Counted from the first letter of the stretch, positions 33,474-44,699 are shown. The stretch: DNA of 64,000 nt from Rhizophagus clarus (GCA_015698045.1 BLAL01000197.1:558001-622000), one strand, 5' to 3'. Numbers and translations: made by a program. Notes: generated from the letters alone by a model not told the origin.

Positions 33474-34123
33474 CCCTATAAAAAATAAATGTCCGGAAAA
33501 TGTTATCAAAAATGTCTGGAAAGTGTCCAGAATAAATCTGATGTGTCCGGAAAATGTCCACTTTTTTGGTACATGTCTGACACACTTCTGATACTTAAAA
33601 TTTTGACATGTCCTAACTTTGTCCAGAATTTGTCCAGTATTTGTTCGGTATAAAATTTCAGACAAATTCTGGACAGTCAAACCTGGACAAATTCTGGACA
33701 TAGTAAAAAATCCAGATAGACAAATTCCGGACATGAAAAAGTTCAGGACAAATTCTGGATACTATTTCCAAAAAAGGATAAATTAATTTTGTAAAAAAAT
33801 GCAAAAAGCACAAAACTGACATTCAAAATCTTTTCTGTCGTACTAATTAAAATTGCAGAGCAGGCAAAAATACTATATATCTATGATATAAAAAATTTGG
33901 GTTAAGGAATAATGATGATCATCTATCCATTGATCATCTTTTGTGGCAAAATTTTACGAAAATACATTTCCGGACAATTTCAGGACAATTTCCTAATATC
34001 CCGAAAATGCAGTGTTTTCGGAACAGTTTCCGGACACACAGTGTCCAGAATTTCTGGACAATTATTTAGACAATTTTTCTGGACATTTTCTGGACATTAT
34101 CCGGACACATATTTTTTATAGGG
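33474..34123. mobile_element. CCCTAT-ended MITE, 650 bp, second family copy
   Basis: The ends are CCCTATAAAAAATAAATGTCC and its inverse, with CTA on both sides as a 3-bp target duplication. The interior is collinear with 21916-22512, sharing the words GCAAAAAGCAC, GCAGAGCAGGCAAAAATAC and ATATATCTATGATATAAAAA. Confidence 0.88.
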
Positions 34124-34439
34124 CTATTTCATTAAAAATAATGTTTATTTGTTTGTTAAAATTGATATTATTTTAATAAACGTAAAATATTGATTTATAA
34201 ATAAATGTGTTATCAAAAAATTTATTTAAAATAAATCATAAATTATTTCAAGAATTTTTTTTAAGGTAAATGTTACAGTACGCGCGAAACAATTATCCAA
34301 ATCAAAATAAACATTTGCTGTCGTACAAATCACGTGACAAAATTGAGAAGTAATGTAAGGTAAAAAAATTTCATCTTACGTTCCGTGCCTTTATTTAACG
34401 TAATTACGTAATTTTGCCACTTTGCGTTACGCACTTGCT

Positions 34440-35244
34440 ACCTACCGATAAATTTATAACTAATGCTGATTTTTATGTGAGGTTTACAAGTTTACAAATG
34501 ATTATTTTTTATTGTTAGTTACATAAAGAAATTTTAATACGCTATTAATTTAATGCGTTTTATTCATCATACAAATTTCTAAAAATTGATTTCCAGATAA
34601 TCATTTTTTTTTATAGCTGATTATAAATAGGGATAATGTGAAAATAAGATATCAGCAAATGCATTATATAAGAATTTTTAAACTTATGATCTCCACATGA
34701 TTTTCTCATGAAAATAATTTCTGTTCATCATTTATGAAAAAAGATATGTTTATCATGTAAATATGAGAGTTGTATCGTTTTTGCCTAAAAAATAAAAGCA
34801 GAATTATTTTATTTTATTTTTTTTTATGCTTATAATTATTTACCCGTGATAAAAAGATCACACTCATAAAATTGCTGAGCAATATTATAATTAAAGCATT
34901 AAGATTGAAAAAAAAAAAGATTTTAATGCACATTCAAATAATGAATATACAGTGCGTCTTTAATTGATAAAAAGCGTGCATTTTACAATGACTGTAAGTG
35001 TTGTTCATAAAATATTTTTACTCTTTATAAATAAATATTTTATTAAATTTTAGTTTATTTTCTTATTCTCTTCTGGTCTATAATGTATTTACCTCAATCC
35101 TAAATATAAATGTTTGTAATAACTAATATTAAGATAAACCAATTTTTGAAAAAATTTAGATTTTTATATTATCTCGAATAGATTTTAGAAAGTATGTTTA
35201 TTGTTAGGATAGTAAACAATTTATTTCTATTATGTAATTTTGAC
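34440..35244. other. Intergenic, no gene seen
   Basis: AT-rich spacer with no supported features. Confidence 0.5.
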
Positions 35245-35477
35245 TAGGGATGGTAATCAGCGTGGTTTATGATATTAGTCATAATTTGTTGTGATTGATG
35301 TATAATAATTTAAATAAGAAAAGCAAAAAATCAATGATATGAATTATTCGTTAATGACCCATGTAAAAGATTGAGAATCAAGGTTTAGACCACAAATTGA
35401 ACCATAATTTGAACCAGTTGATCGGTTCGGTTTAAATTGCGGCTAAACCGGTTTCGCCTAAACCAATACTATCACTA
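35245..35477. mobile_element. Probable hAT-type MITE, 233 bp
   Basis: The left end is TAGGGATGGTAATCAGCGTG. The right end reads TAGTGATAGTATTGGTTTAG when inverted. The flanks AATTTTGAC and AATTTTTGAC could be a target duplication with one indel. The interior has GGTTCGGTTTAAA-type words. Confidence 0.55.
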
Positions 35478-35721
35478 AATTTTTGACTTTATATGATTTC
35501 ATATAAAAAAAAAACATATTTCTCAAAAATGATTTATTGATTCTAAATTAAATATATATTTTTTCAATTTGTTGTTAAAAAAATTATACCATATGTTGTT
35601 TATATCTTATAAATTGTTAAAATAAAATTTGAATAGCTGACGTTACACGAATATTTGTTAATGTTCATTCTAATATAAAGTTGTGGTTGCTCAAAACTTT
35701 CGCTATGGATGCATAAAGACC

Positions 35722-35746
35722 GATCAGCACTGCAACATTATTACAC
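35722..35746 (+). promoter_or_regulatory. Diverged SLR upstream element
   Basis: GATC, then AGCACTGCAACATTATTACAC. The CTGCAG palindrome is changed to CTGCAA. It ends about 89 bp before the start at 35835. Confidence 0.55.
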
Positions 35747-35834
35747 AAAATAAATATGTTGTAGAACAAAAAAGAAATTTAAAATATATTACCCGACTTC
35801 TTTCTTCTTATTTTTTAAAAAAAATTACTTTAAA

Positions 35835-36734
35835 ATGCCCAATGAAAAAAAAGATTCAGATAACATGAACTCTTTGAAAACTAATAATACATTACATGAT
35901 TTTTTTCAAGATATTCAAAACTTTGACAAATTAAATATAAAGGAAATAGAACCAACAACAAAAAATATTAATGAATATGTGTTTGAAGGAGATTTAAATA
36001 TTATAATTGATGAGTTGATTAATCTCATTCTTAAGGAAATGAATGAAGGAAAAAGTAAAGAATTAATAAAGAAACATGTTCTTAGTTACATTGGCAATAA
36101 AATGATAACTTTTAAACAATTATATAATTGGCTTTTAAATAATCAATGTACATCGAATTCTATTTATTTATTTGGATATATTAATTATCATGGTATTGGA
36201 ACTAATTCTAACGAACAAAAGGCATTTGAATTATGTCAAAAAGCAGCAGAATTAGAAAATATAGTAGCTCAAATTGATATTACTAATATGCATATTTATG
36301 GAAAAAGCGGTGATAATAATTATAATTTAGCTTTTAAATTATCTAAAAAATTGGCAGAAGAGTGTGCAAGTGGAATGAAAAACTTAGGTTATTGTTATGA
36401 AAAGGGAATTGGAACTGATATAAACGAACAAAAAGCATTTGAATTATATCAAAAATCGGCAGATTTAGGAAACTCTATTGGGATTAAAAACTTAGGTCAG
36501 TGTTATTATGAAGGAATTGGAACTGATACTGATAAACAAAAGGCTTTTGAATTGTATCAAAAGGCAGCAAATTTAGGAAATGATACGGCCCAATATAATA
36601 TTGCTATTATGTATGAATATGGAAATGGAGTTAAAAAAGATATAAATCAAGCAATTTATTGGTACAAAAAATCTGCTGAACAAGAATATCAATGTGCAAA
36701 AATCAAATTGAAAAAACTTTTAGTAGAATTTTAG
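35835..36734 (+). CDS. SLR protein, five repeats, 299 aa
   Basis: The shortest of the long forms. The N-terminus has NFDKLNIKEIEPTT and DELINLILKEMNEGKS, then WLLNNQCTSNSIYLFGY. Repeat 2 is FKLSKKLAEEC and is one residue shorter. Only two standard repeats follow before the cap QAIYWYKKSAEQEY and the tail LKKLLVEF. The alternative upstream start at 35683 belongs to another frame and is not used. The start context is TTTAAAATG. Confidence 0.91.
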   Translation: MPNEKKDSDNMNSLKTNNTLHDFFQDIQNFDKLNIKEIEPTTKNINEYVFEGDLNIIIDELINLILKEMNEGKSKELIKKHVLSYIGNKMITFKQLYNWLLNNQCTSNSIYLFGYINYHGIGTNSNEQKAFELCQKAAELENIVAQIDITNMHIYGKSGDNNYNLAFKLSKKLAEECASGMKNLGYCYEKGIGTDINEQKAFELYQKSADLGNSIGIKNLGQCYYEGIGTDTDKQKAFELYQKAANLGNDTAQYNIAIMYEYGNGVKKDINQAIYWYKKSAEQEYQCAKIKLKKLLVEF

Positions 36735-36909
36735 TTGAGTAAAATGAACAATCTAATTTATTGTAATGTGCTAGTCATTTTGTGATGAAAAAACTATTAT
36801 GTAAATGTTATTTATTATTAAATTTTAAAAATAAATCTATGATATTTAAAAAGATTACATATATATTTGTCTGTACAAAGCTGTCTATATTTACGTAAAA
36901 CAAATAAAT

Positions 36910-37056
36910 TTATTGCTTTCTGTCTGTTTCCTTGAAAATTTCTTGTAGAAATATATTGTAACTATTAAAACAATCAAGAACATATATCTTTATTGCTTTG
37001 TCATCTTTCCCTAAATTTAATTCCTGTAAAATAAGATTAACTAATTCGTCATAGTG
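36910..37056 (-). pseudogene. SLR N-terminal module fragment
   Basis: On the minus strand one frame reads YDELVNLILQELNLGKDDKA, then IKIYVLDCFNSYNIFLQEIF, and ends in TAA at 36910-36912. This is the middle of the SLR N-terminal module. The first ~55 residues and all repeats are missing. An upstream element still sits in front of it at 37103-37124, so an entire gene once stood here, facing the gene at 35835. Confidence 0.75.
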
Positions 37057-37102
37057 AAGAAAGAACGCAATGTAATTTGTGTAATTTAATAGAACATTTA
37101 TA

Positions 37103-37124
37103 TGGTGGTACTGTAGTGCAGACC
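37103..37124 (-). promoter_or_regulatory. Orphan SLR upstream element
   Basis: Minus strand: GGTC, then TGCACTACAGTACCACCA, preceded by a GCATAAACCACAAAGG stretch resembling that before other copies. It serves only the gene fragment at 36910-37056. Confidence 0.55.
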
Positions 37125-37977
37125 AGCCTTTGTGGTTTATGCTACCGCAGTTTAATAATAGAAATCCTTTTAATTCATTTTAACTTTTACGTTTTTATTA
37201 TTATTAGAAAAACGTTTTTTTATAATTTTAAGAAATTTATGCAATATAATGGTGTTACATACAAATGTTTACATAATTATAATAACCGGTTATTATTTAA
37301 GAATCACAAATTAATAAATGCAGTTCTAATGAATATTACATAAAGATAAATTAGTCGAGAAATGATATAACAGTATTATATTTACAAACAAAATAAACGT
37401 CAAAATAAAATAAAAATTAGTATTTACTCGAACATTTAAATCAACTCGTGCGTTAAAATAAAATTTTTTAAAAGCTTCAACTTCTTAGTTCGCCTATGAA
37501 ATCAAGTAATATAATTACAATCTCTTAATTATTTTAACATTTAATATGAAAAAATTAAACGCTAAACATTTTATTATGAAAAACAATTTTGCAAGGATGT
37601 CACTTTATTATATTTTTTATTATAGTTAAGTACAACTGTACATATTGACTAAAAATATTGGTTAATTCCTGATAGGTTCCTAGTTCCCCGCACATTTGAA
37701 ATAAAAATGTTTTAACATCTCCAGAATAATTTAACATTAGGTAATATTTTACTTAATTCTACACTTGATTTTTGATCAACATCCGATCATCTGGACTCGG
37801 CTAAATTCCACGGCCCGAGACCTTGTGATCAGCAATTAGGAATGTAGATTGTAAAATTGCGGATTTGCAGTAGTACGAAAACTTTTGTAGTTGAAGTACA
37901 AAAGCTGATCATCTCTGTACATTTAAATACAAAAAAAAATTTTTTTCTTCCTTTCTTCCCCTTAAATTTCTTCAAAA

Positions 37978-38475
37978 ATGTCCAATAAACAAATTTATTC
38001 AAATAACATCAACAATTCAAACACTAATAATTCATTACATGAACTTTCTCAAACTATATTGAATTATGATAAAATAATTATTAAAGAAATTGAGCCTACA
38101 ACCAAAAATATCAATAAAAATCTTTTTGAAGGAAATTTCAATACTGTAATTGATAAATTAGTTCTTCTTATTTTTGAGAAATTAAATGAAGGAAAAAATG
38201 GAGATGTAATCAAAGAACATGTTTTAAATCATATTAATAATAATAAGAAAATAATTCCTCAAGAAGTTTATGATTACCTTTTAAATAACCAAAATAATTC
38301 AAATTCTATTTATTTACTCGGATATTTTTTTTATTATGGAGTTGTGACTGATTTCAATAAGCAAAAGGGAATTGAATTATTTCAAAAAGCAGCAAATTTA
38401 CAAAATAAAGTGGCCCAAAGACAAATTACTGCTTTATTATGGAAACCACTACCAGTACCAGGTGATTGGTGGTAA
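37978..38475 (+). CDS. Short SLR protein, one repeat, 165 aa
   Basis: It has a complete N-terminal module (NYDKIIIKEIEPTTKNI, DKLVLLIFEKLNEGKNGDVI and LLNNQNNSNSIYLLGY) but only the first repeat. It then departs from the family at NKVAQRQITALLWKPLPVP, ending GDWW. The frame is open and the paralog at 41784 has the same truncated form, so the short form predates the duplication and may be functional. The upstream sequence keeps GATCATC and CTGTACATTTAAA but lacks the CACTGCAGTATCACC core. Start context TTCAAAAATG. Confidence 0.85.
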   Translation: MSNKQIYSNNINNSNTNNSLHELSQTILNYDKIIIKEIEPTTKNINKNLFEGNFNTVIDKLVLLIFEKLNEGKNGDVIKEHVLNHINNNKKIIPQEVYDYLLNNQNNSNSIYLLGYFFYYGVVTDFNKQKGIELFQKAANLQNKVAQRQITALLWKPLPVPGDWW

Positions 38476-39791
38476 TAATACATAATATGGTTTTATCTTT
38501 ATAATGATAAAGTATATCAGATAGTGAAATTATTTTGATTAGTGATGATTTTTCTGATAATAGAGAAAATTTCAAAAAAAAATTATTTAAGTAACTTTGT
38601 AATTCTATTGAGGTTCATGACGATTAAATTAAAGGAAAAAAGATTTTTTTGAAAAAAGAAAATGCTATAATTCTAATTGTTTAATAAAATTAGCTTTAAA
38701 AAAAAATTGGTTTTTTACATGTCAGACAGAACTTGACAGTTTATTTAAAATTTTTTGAAGATTGAAAATAATAATATTATCTTACCGCTATATTTAAAGT
38801 TATTAGAGTACTTTTGATTACCTCCTACAATTGATATTAACCCATTTTCTTTGAAAAGATAAGAAGGATCGTAAAAAATTCTTGTTACTATTTCTAAACT
38901 GAATGAACATTAAATAAATTAGACCAAAAATATTGTATAATATTTTCAAATTTTATCAAATAAGATATGCCTACTTTATTGAATTATTAAAATACGAATG
39001 ATAATGATAATAATGGTTTTAATCATTACAAAAGTAATCATTAAAGTAGTTCATCATCTGAAGTGCCACAAGTGTCACCTCAAAGCTGATTCAATAAAAA
39101 CCATAGTATACCTAGATAAGCCGTAACTCGTATTTCTTTAGTACGCAGGAGAGTAATGAGCCATCTAAGATTACTTAGTTTGAAATATGAAGGGCCAGTC
39201 GGTTTATGTGGTATAACACATTATACATAATTATATAATTCACTTGCAAGATTAGATAATACGTAAATAATCTTTAGCATGATGCCATGCTGGATTTTTT
39301 ACGATTTTACTTTCTCCAGTATGTGCCTGATATATGACGAGCACGCATCGTCATGTCAGCAATATAACGTACGTTATATATCGGCATATAAGATATATAG
39401 AAATTTATCTCGATCGCACATAACAGTCAGGCATTTCTATATACATGTAATTAATATTTCTAACGTAAATTATTTAATAAAAAATGTGTATTGATTGAAA
39501 TGAAAAAAAAAATTTATTTCTATTATAAATATTAATACAAAATAAGAGTATTGCTAAATATCGCCGCCGGTAATTATCGCTTTACCAAAATTAGGGCAGA
39601 ATTAAAAATGTTATGAAACAACGCTTGCTGATATTGGTTCACTGTGCGGCGATTTTACGACATATTCAAAAAAAAAAAAAGAAAAAAATGTAAAGTATCG
39701 AACTTATAGTATATATTTTAAGTATATTGAATTATTAAAATAATATTTGCTAATAAATTTAACAATTTACTTAGTTAGTAGTCAACATAAA

Positions 39792-40314
39792 TTAATTCTG
39801 AAATCCTGCATCTTGAATATTATCCGAAATAGTTCCGTTTACTGGATTTGGAGCCATGTTATAAGCGTTATTATTACTTGAATGTGCTACTTGGAGAGTA
39901 GGTTGAATAGCAGTATTAAAAAATTGTTGTTGAACATTGTTTTGTTGATAAATGGGTTGTTGGACTTGTTGTTGAATCTGTATTATAATGATTTGGAAAT
40001 TGATGGTCAGGAATACGAGATAAATTTATGCTATTATTCAAGAGCCGCGCAATTTCTAATTGATGTAGTTCGGTATACGTAATGTAATAAATACGTGTAT
40101 CGTTTGGTAAAGAAAGATAAAATTCAAATGTATCATTTTGAAATGTGGGAGTTGTAGTGTCAATAATGAAAGTATTTGGCATTCTTACGGTGTTAACGAA
40201 AGTTTGTTGGTCATTATTATTATTATTAAGAATATGTAAAGGTGTAGAGCCATTTCCGGTTTGATACGTTGGTAAGCCAGAATAATCCTGAAAAGTTTGA
40301 TCAATTGAATCCAT
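39792..40314 (-). pseudogene. Q-rich protein, copy 1, frameshifted
   Basis: From ATG 40312-40314 the product matches the copy at 43420 (YQTGNGSTPLHILNNNNND, NDTFEFYLSLPNDTRIYYIT). It loses about 20 bp relative to that copy near 39978, which throws the frame into THLSTKQCSTTIF and a stop at 39916. The correct frame continues after the deletion as a Gln-rich stretch (QNNVQQQFFNTAIQPT) to NIQDAGFQN and TAA at 39792. The C-terminal half is therefore lost or altered. No family was recognised. Confidence 0.75.
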
Positions 40315-40320
40315 TTTCTG

Positions 40321-41409
40321 AATAAATTTTAATTATGAAATTTTATTATTAAATTTTACAAAACCAAAATTTTTTAAATGTAAGTGAAAAAAATCTTTGC
40401 TTTATATAAGTTTATAAAAGAAAAGACCATATGGCAATTAAACAATTGTAATTGGTAGCGTAAATACTACGTAGAATATTGTTAATAACAGTAAACGGCT
40501 AACTAATATAATAAATAACGAATAGATTTGGGTCTAGAACAAGATTCTCCGGTCACTTCCTTGTGCTGCCATTTATCGTTATTATTTAAAAAATTACTAA
40601 TTGGTCAAACAAACAAACTTCAGCCTCTTTCACTTTGATGATTTTCCTTTTTTTTTAAATATTCACTGATGATGAACAATGAATACATAAATGGTTTAGC
40701 TCCTTATTATGGAAGTTTACCGGATAGTTCCAAAGCTCTGGAATATAGATGTCATCGAGATAAAGTCAATTACATGATATAACTTTTAATAACGAAAATT
40801 ACATCAGATTATCTAAAACTAATCAAAAAAGTAGGAATTAATTAAGTTTTCCTAGTAAATTTAATGATGTTAATATTTAGTGCAGTAAAAAATGTATCAA
40901 TATTATTATTGGTCAGTCTATTAGGATCATGCTGATTTCGATGGACCGATATTTTTTGTTGGCGGTTAAATAATTGATATTTTTGATAATGGCTAAATAT
41001 TAATGGCTAAATATTAGATATATTGGCAATTGCATATATATTTTAATAGATTTTCAAAATTTAATTATACTTTTATAAACTATTAGTATAATAGTAGCAT
41101 GATCTTTTCTGACTGACACAATAACTATTATTTATTATACTATTAACCTATAAAAAAAGAAGACTAACCAGACAATAACCATTAAAACAGCTAACTGAAG
41201 ATAAAAACTAGCAACATGATCGGCCAGAATTTTTACAGCTCGTCACATTATTGTAAATCTGAAGCTCAGTAGTGTCAAGATATGAATAAAATAATACTTA
41301 ACTTCACATGACCTTTTCTGAAATTTTAAATGGTGAATATTAATATTGAGAAATTATTTCACATACTCATGGTAATTTTATAATTTTCTTCATGTCATAG
41401 AATAATTTT
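40321..41409. other. Spacer between duplication copies
   Basis: No gene seen. Short direct repeats of TGGCTAAATATTA occur near 40985-41010. Confidence 0.5.
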
Positions 41410-41783
41410 CCATTCAATATATATAAAAAAATTGAATGCTAGACATTTATGGTGACAATCAATTTTGTAAAGATGTCTTTAATAGTTATTTTATAATAAT
41501 AATTTATGATCTTTTTATGTAATATCAATTATCGTATACATTAATATTTATAAAAGGTATAACATTGACCAAAACACGATAATAATCCTGGCTGAATCTA
41601 ACTCTGAGTCTGCGTATAATCAGCAGTCAGGATGATAAATTGCCAAATTTGCTATAGTACAAAAACTTCATTACGAAAGCTGCATTACGAAATCTAATCG
41701 TCATTATTGTATATTTAAAATATTTGTTGTAAAAAAAAAAATATATATTTATTCCTTCTTTCTATCCCTCAAATTATTTTAAA

Positions 41784-42269
41784 ATGTCCAATAAACAAAT
41801 TTATACGGATAACATTAACATTTCGAACACCAATAAATCATTATATAAACTTTCTAAAATTATACAAAATTATGATAAAATAATTATAAAGGAAATAGAG
41901 CCTATAACTGAAATTATCAATAAAAATCTTTTTGAAGGAGATTTCAATACTGTAATTGATGAATTAGTTATTCTTATTTTTGAGAAATTAAATGAAGGAA
42001 AAAATGAAGTATTAATAAAAGAACATGTCCTAAATCATATTAATAATAAGGAAATAATTCTCCAAGAAGTTTATGATTATCTTCTAAGCAACCAAAATAA
42101 TTCAAACTCTATATATTTGCTCGGATATTTTATTTATTATGGAATTGCGACTGATTTTCATGAAGAAAAAGCAATTAGATTATTTCTAAAAGCGGCATAT
42201 TTACAAAATAGGGTGGCTAATAAACACCTTACTATATTATGGATACCCATGTATCTTTTACTAACTTGA
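41784..42269 (+). CDS. Short SLR protein, one repeat, 161 aa
   Basis: Paralog of the gene at 37978. It shares NYDKIIIKEIEPITEI, DELVILIFEKLNEGKNEVLI and LSNQNNSNSIYLLGYF. Repeat 1 is ATDFHEEKAIRLFLKAAYLQ. It then ends in a different hydrophobic tail (WIPMYLLLT). The divergent tails of the two copies suggest weak constraint after the break point. The upstream core element is missing here too. Start context TTTTAAAATG. Confidence 0.84.
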   Translation: MSNKQIYTDNINISNTNKSLYKLSKIIQNYDKIIIKEIEPITEIINKNLFEGDFNTVIDELVILIFEKLNEGKNEVLIKEHVLNHINNKEIILQEVYDYLLSNQNNSNSIYLLGYFIYYGIATDFHEEKAIRLFLKAAYLQNRVANKHLTILWIPMYLLLT

Positions 42270-42703
42270 TCGAATTTTCATTTATATTATAATATGGAAT
42301 ATTAGTTTTTATCTCTATCAAATAAAATTAATAAAAATATTTGGTTAATTTAACAGAACTGGACGACACCGTTTTTAGAGAGATACTTTTTTTTTACATT
42401 TCTGAGGAAAACTTTGAATTTGTGGATTTCTAATAACAATATTGAAATAAAGTTTATGATTATTAAAGATTGAAAGTAAAAATTTTATTTTTTTTGAAAA
42501 ATGAAGAATGTTATAATTCTAATTGGTTTGAAAAATTGAATAGTTTTTTACATGTCAAGTAGGATTTGAAAGTTTAAAAATAATATTATTATCACATATA
42601 TTCACTTAAAGATTATTTTTAAATTTTCAAAAAATTACCTTACCTTTAATATTCAACAGCTTTCGCGAACACCATTAAAGTAATAAATATACAATTATAT
42701 TTA

Positions 42704-43419
42704 ATGTACTTTTACGTTACATTATTTTATTACATTTCATTTATTGTTCATCAAAAGTACCGTATGAATAATATTTTTTCACATAAAAAAAAAAAAAAAA
42801 TTTTCTCTGTGTTAATTAGATTATTATGGAACTTAGAAATATATTTAAATGTAGCACTCGCAGAACTTAGTAATTTTGATTCTCTCCGCAGTTCTACGTC
42901 GAACCCTCATCAAAACCAACCATTATTTATTATTTATTTATTTTTCGTAATCACGAAAGAATTTCCTAATAATTTTCTTTAAAAAAAAAATAAATAAAGA
43001 AATGCGTTTATCGATTATAAAAAAAAAAAAGATGATTTATTTATTGGTATAGAATACATCATAATTTCACATAGGATAAAAAAAAAATAAGTAATAATAA
43101 TAGTTGAATTTTGTTGGCCAATAAAAAGTTTACATCACTAGTATCACAGTCGCATGACATTTTCTTCGAGTATCCTGTATATGTTCTACAATTTTTAAAA
43201 ATGAATGAAATCAGAAAAAAAAGAAATAATCACAAAAATTAATAGTAAGTAGCGTTCTGGAAATTGTTATTTTAATAATTTTTTAAAATAATATCAGCTT
43301 AATTTAAAATTTTAGCTTAGTTAATAGTCAAACATAAAAGGCTAAGGAGTATAGCAAAATTCAAGAATGAAAGGAAAAGACTTTTATTTTATTATCCCAA
43401 ATTACATTGATCGTGATTC
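42704..43419. other. Intergenic, no gene seen
   Basis: Poly-A runs and AT-rich sequence. The ORF at 42704 has no coding character. Confidence 0.5.
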
Positions 43420-43965
43420 CTAGGAAGAATTCTGAAATCCTGCATCTTGAATATTATCAGAAATAGTTCCATTTACTGGATTTGGAGCCATGTTATAAAC
43501 GTTATTATTATCTGCTGAATATGCTACTTGGGGAGTAGGTTGAATGGCAGTGTTAAAAAATTGCTGTTGAACATTGTTTTGTTGATAAATGTGTTGTTGG
43601 ACTTGTTGAATCTGCTGTCGAATCAAAGATTGAATATTATAATGATGTGGAAATTGATATTCAGGAATATGAGATAAATTAATGCTATTATTCAAGAGCT
43701 GCGCATTTTCTAACGGATGTAGTTCGGTATACGTAACATAATAAATACGTGTATCGTTTGGTAAAGGAAAATAGAATTCAAATGTATCGTTTTGAAGTGA
43801 AGGAGTTGTGTTAATATTGAAGTTACTAGACATTCCAACGCTGTTAACAAAGGTTTGATAGCCATTGTCGGTATTATCAAGAACATGTAAAGGCGTGGAG
43901 CTATTTCCAGTTTGATATGTTGGTAAATCAGAATAATCTTGAGAGGTTTTGTCTTTTGAATCCAT
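43420..43965 (-). CDS. Q-rich protein, copy 2, 181 aa, unrecognised
   Basis: Intact frame from ATG 43965 to TAA 43420. The N-terminal part has a globular look (NDTFEFYFPLPNDTRIYYVT then YTELHPLENAQLLNNSINLS). It is followed by a glutamine-rich stretch of about 40 residues (IRQQIQQVQQHIYQQNNVQQ), then NPVNGTISDNIQDAGFQNSS. There is no signal peptide or membrane segment. Gln-rich tails with a short folded head occur in many transcription-related proteins, but I cannot assign a family. Conservation of the reading frame in this copy and its loss in the other suggests that one copy is enough. Confidence 0.7.
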   Translation of the reverse strand: MDSKDKTSQDYSDLPTYQTGNSSTPLHVLDNTDNGYQTFVNSVGMSSNFNINTTPSLQNDTFEFYFPLPNDTRIYYVTYTELHPLENAQLLNNSINLSHIPEYQFPHHYNIQSLIRQQIQQVQQHIYQQNNVQQQFFNTAIQPTPQVAYSADNNNVYNMAPNPVNGTISDNIQDAGFQNSS

Positions 43966-44033
43966 TTTTTTCTAAATAAATTTTTAATTAAGATTATTAT
44001 GAAAATTTTATTTTATCTTTTATTATTGATTTA

Positions 44034-44699
44034 TATGAAGAAATTATTTGTGTATTGGAAATCAAGAATAAGAAAAATAAGCTTAAAACAATATAAAAAA
44101 AGGAAAAGAAATATTCTAAATTTAAAATTTTGGAAAATGTGGGTGAAAAGAAAATGTGGGAGAAATAGAGAAAATATGGTTTCTTTATATATAAAAAATA
44201 AAAGAATATTTACGGGAACAACTAATGGGGCACCATTAAAAAAAATTTGCGCACGTGATTCATTTATACCAGTGGTATAAAGGGAAATGGAATGGGCGAT
44301 CCTATTCTCTGCCATTACAACTTATTGTCCCTTTTCCATTCAGTTGATCCCTTCTCCTTTTGTCTTTTGTTTCCAAATGACATTTTGTTGTAAATTTAAG
44401 ATTCTTGAAATTAACTTTATGCCTTTTGTCATCATATTCTGTTTTTGTAACCTTTTTATTGTGGCTAAAGTTATGATCCCTCTCATCCATTCTTTTAAAA
44501 TATTATCCGATGAACTTATTTCAATTATTGTGTTTTTAAATGTATGAATTTCTATGTCGCTCATTTGAGTGTCATCTTGGATAATATTGTCGATCGCTTC
44601 GTTTCTTATCATGTTTTGTTTTGTTGCAGTACCATAGGTGGTCCCGATTTCATCATCTACATAAGGCATAACTTTCATCCGTATGTTTGTATTGACCAC
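44034..44699 (-). pseudogene. Decayed coding region, unrecognised
   Basis: From 44699 a minus-strand frame of 119 codons (GTTYGTATKQNMIRNEAIDN, ISSSDNILKEWMRGIITLAT) ends at a stop at 44340-44342. The same frame continues past a second stop near 44322 as AENRIAHSISLYTTGINESR. Coding sense and the shared frame suggest one gene with two in-frame stops. Function unknown. Confidence 0.45.

Larger units (their letters stand above)
31871..34439. mobile_element. Long-TIR DNA element (~2.57 kb) carrying two nested elements
   Basis: About 130 bp at the left end (31871-32003) reappear inverted at the right end (34439-34320). Shared blocks include AGTGnGTAACG, CATCTTACGTT and TCACGTGATTTGTAC. No transposase is visible between them. 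The interior is instead occupied by two younger insertions with their own target duplications. The long TIRs suggest a Mutator-type (MULE) ancestor, but a clear flanking duplication was not found. Confidence 0.7.
37520..40320. repeat. Segmental duplication, copy 1
   Basis: This segment holds a short SLR gene (plus strand) and a Q-rich gene (minus strand). The same pair in the same arrangement lies at 41410-43970. Intergenic blocks also match, for example CTATAATTCTAATTG with TTTTTTACATGTCA downstream of each SLR gene and GCTAnACATTT upstream. Confidence 0.85.
41410..43970. repeat. Segmental duplication, copy 2
   Basis: Partner of 37520-40320, in direct orientation, carrying the short SLR gene at 41784 and the intact Q-rich gene at 43420. 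Confidence 0.85.

Noticed and set aside
39554..39660. Short inverted repeat ATCGCCGC / GCGGCGAT
   Set aside because: Only 8 bp of arm and no target duplication; too weak to call an element.
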